Assembly (NCBI GenBank): GCA_900554935.1
Contig: USJF01000016.1
Span: forward strand, 1 to 14,937
DNA length: 14,937 nucleotides
DNA from: an uncultured Porphyromonas sp.
GTDB lineage: Bacteria > Bacteroidota > Bacteroidia > Bacteroidales > Porphyromonadaceae
Direction of reading: 5' to 3'
Positions 14,767-14,937 of this stretch are shown here, piece after piece. The notes under the pieces are model-generated. The model did no database searches. It worked only from the letters and a program-made list of their open reading frames with translations, and was not told where the DNA came from. Both the position numbers and the translations under genes were made by a program. How positions within the stretch are numbered: position 1 is the first letter of the stretch; every line of letters starts with the position of its first letter.

Positions 14767-14937
14767 GCTTCGTTCGGCTCTCCAAGATTGCCGAGGTATG
14801 GGTTCCGTTAGGGCGCTGGTTATGGGGCTTTATTTCAGTGAGTTATGGACTCTTTTATGATGCTTTTGTAGAGTTTGCTAGATTTTTGGCTTAATTGGCC
14901 TTTTGAGGGGAGTTCAAGTGGATTAGGCAGAGGCGGG

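Larger units (their letters stand above)
14421..14937. other. Gene-free region right of the dpp4 operon
   Basis: No convincing coding region or structural RNA is seen on either strand. The left part holds the dpp4 promoter and an inverted repeat (14538-14569), the middle holds the 23-bp tandem array, and the last 170 bases (14767-14937) show nothing I can name. The window ends before the next gene, so its relation to a neighbour on the right is unknown. Confidence 0.6.

Noticed and set aside
14840..14860. Small hairpin GAGT/ACTC followed by TTTT
   Set aside because: Only 4 bp of stem with a 5-nt loop; expected by chance in a region this size.

Overview
The window looks like chromosomal DNA from a Bacteroidota species close to Porphyromonas. 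The grounds are a SusC/SusD outer-membrane pair, a dipeptidyl peptidase IV whose catalytic spacing (S592/D667/H699) sits one residue off the P. gingivalis enzyme as I remember it (S593/D668/H700), mostly weak Shine-Dalgarno sequences, and a Bacteroidota-type -7 box (TAnnTTTG) in front of the peptidase gene. The species assignment is inference; no rRNA or other marker gene is present.

Positions 1-8989, plus strand: a sialic acid (Neu5Ac) uptake and breakdown cluster. In order it holds the 3' two thirds of a cyclically permuted NanM-type mutarotase (kelch propeller), N-acetylneuraminate lyase, an AGE/renin-binding-protein type N-acyl-mannosamine 2-epimerase, a SusC-type TonB-dependent receptor (NanO-like), a SusD-type surface lipoprotein (NanU-like), and an MFS transporter (NanT-like). 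In the likely pathway, free sialic acid is captured at the surface by the SusCD pair, anomerised by the mutarotase, imported across the inner membrane by the MFS carrier, cleaved to pyruvate and ManNAc, and the unphosphorylated ManNAc is epimerised to GlcNAc. This is the Bacteroides fragilis/Tannerella type of route, not the E. coli route through ManNAc-6-phosphate. No sialidase, acetylesterase, sugar kinase, nagA/nagB or regulator is in view; some may lie to the left of the window. A hairpin with a T-tract separates the SusD gene from the MFS gene, only 12 nt before the MFS start.

Positions 8990-9093: a short convergent intergenic region with a second terminator-like hairpin.

Positions 9094-14420, minus strand: a tightly packed three-gene unit read from right to left: dipeptidyl peptidase IV (periplasmic or membrane-anchored), lipoyl synthase (lipA, overlapping the peptidase stop by 4 nt), and a large exported protein with two lamin-tail-like domains whose start lies directly after the lipA stop. 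A probable promoter precedes the peptidase gene.

Positions 14421-14937: about 517 bases with no gene I can support. It holds the promoter, a bulged inverted repeat, and five tandem copies of a 23-bp unit with a small palindrome in a fully conserved 12-bp core. That array is the least explained element in the window. Apart from it, the window reads as recognisable families in a coherent arrangement; I do not see a clearly new enzymatic or defence system.
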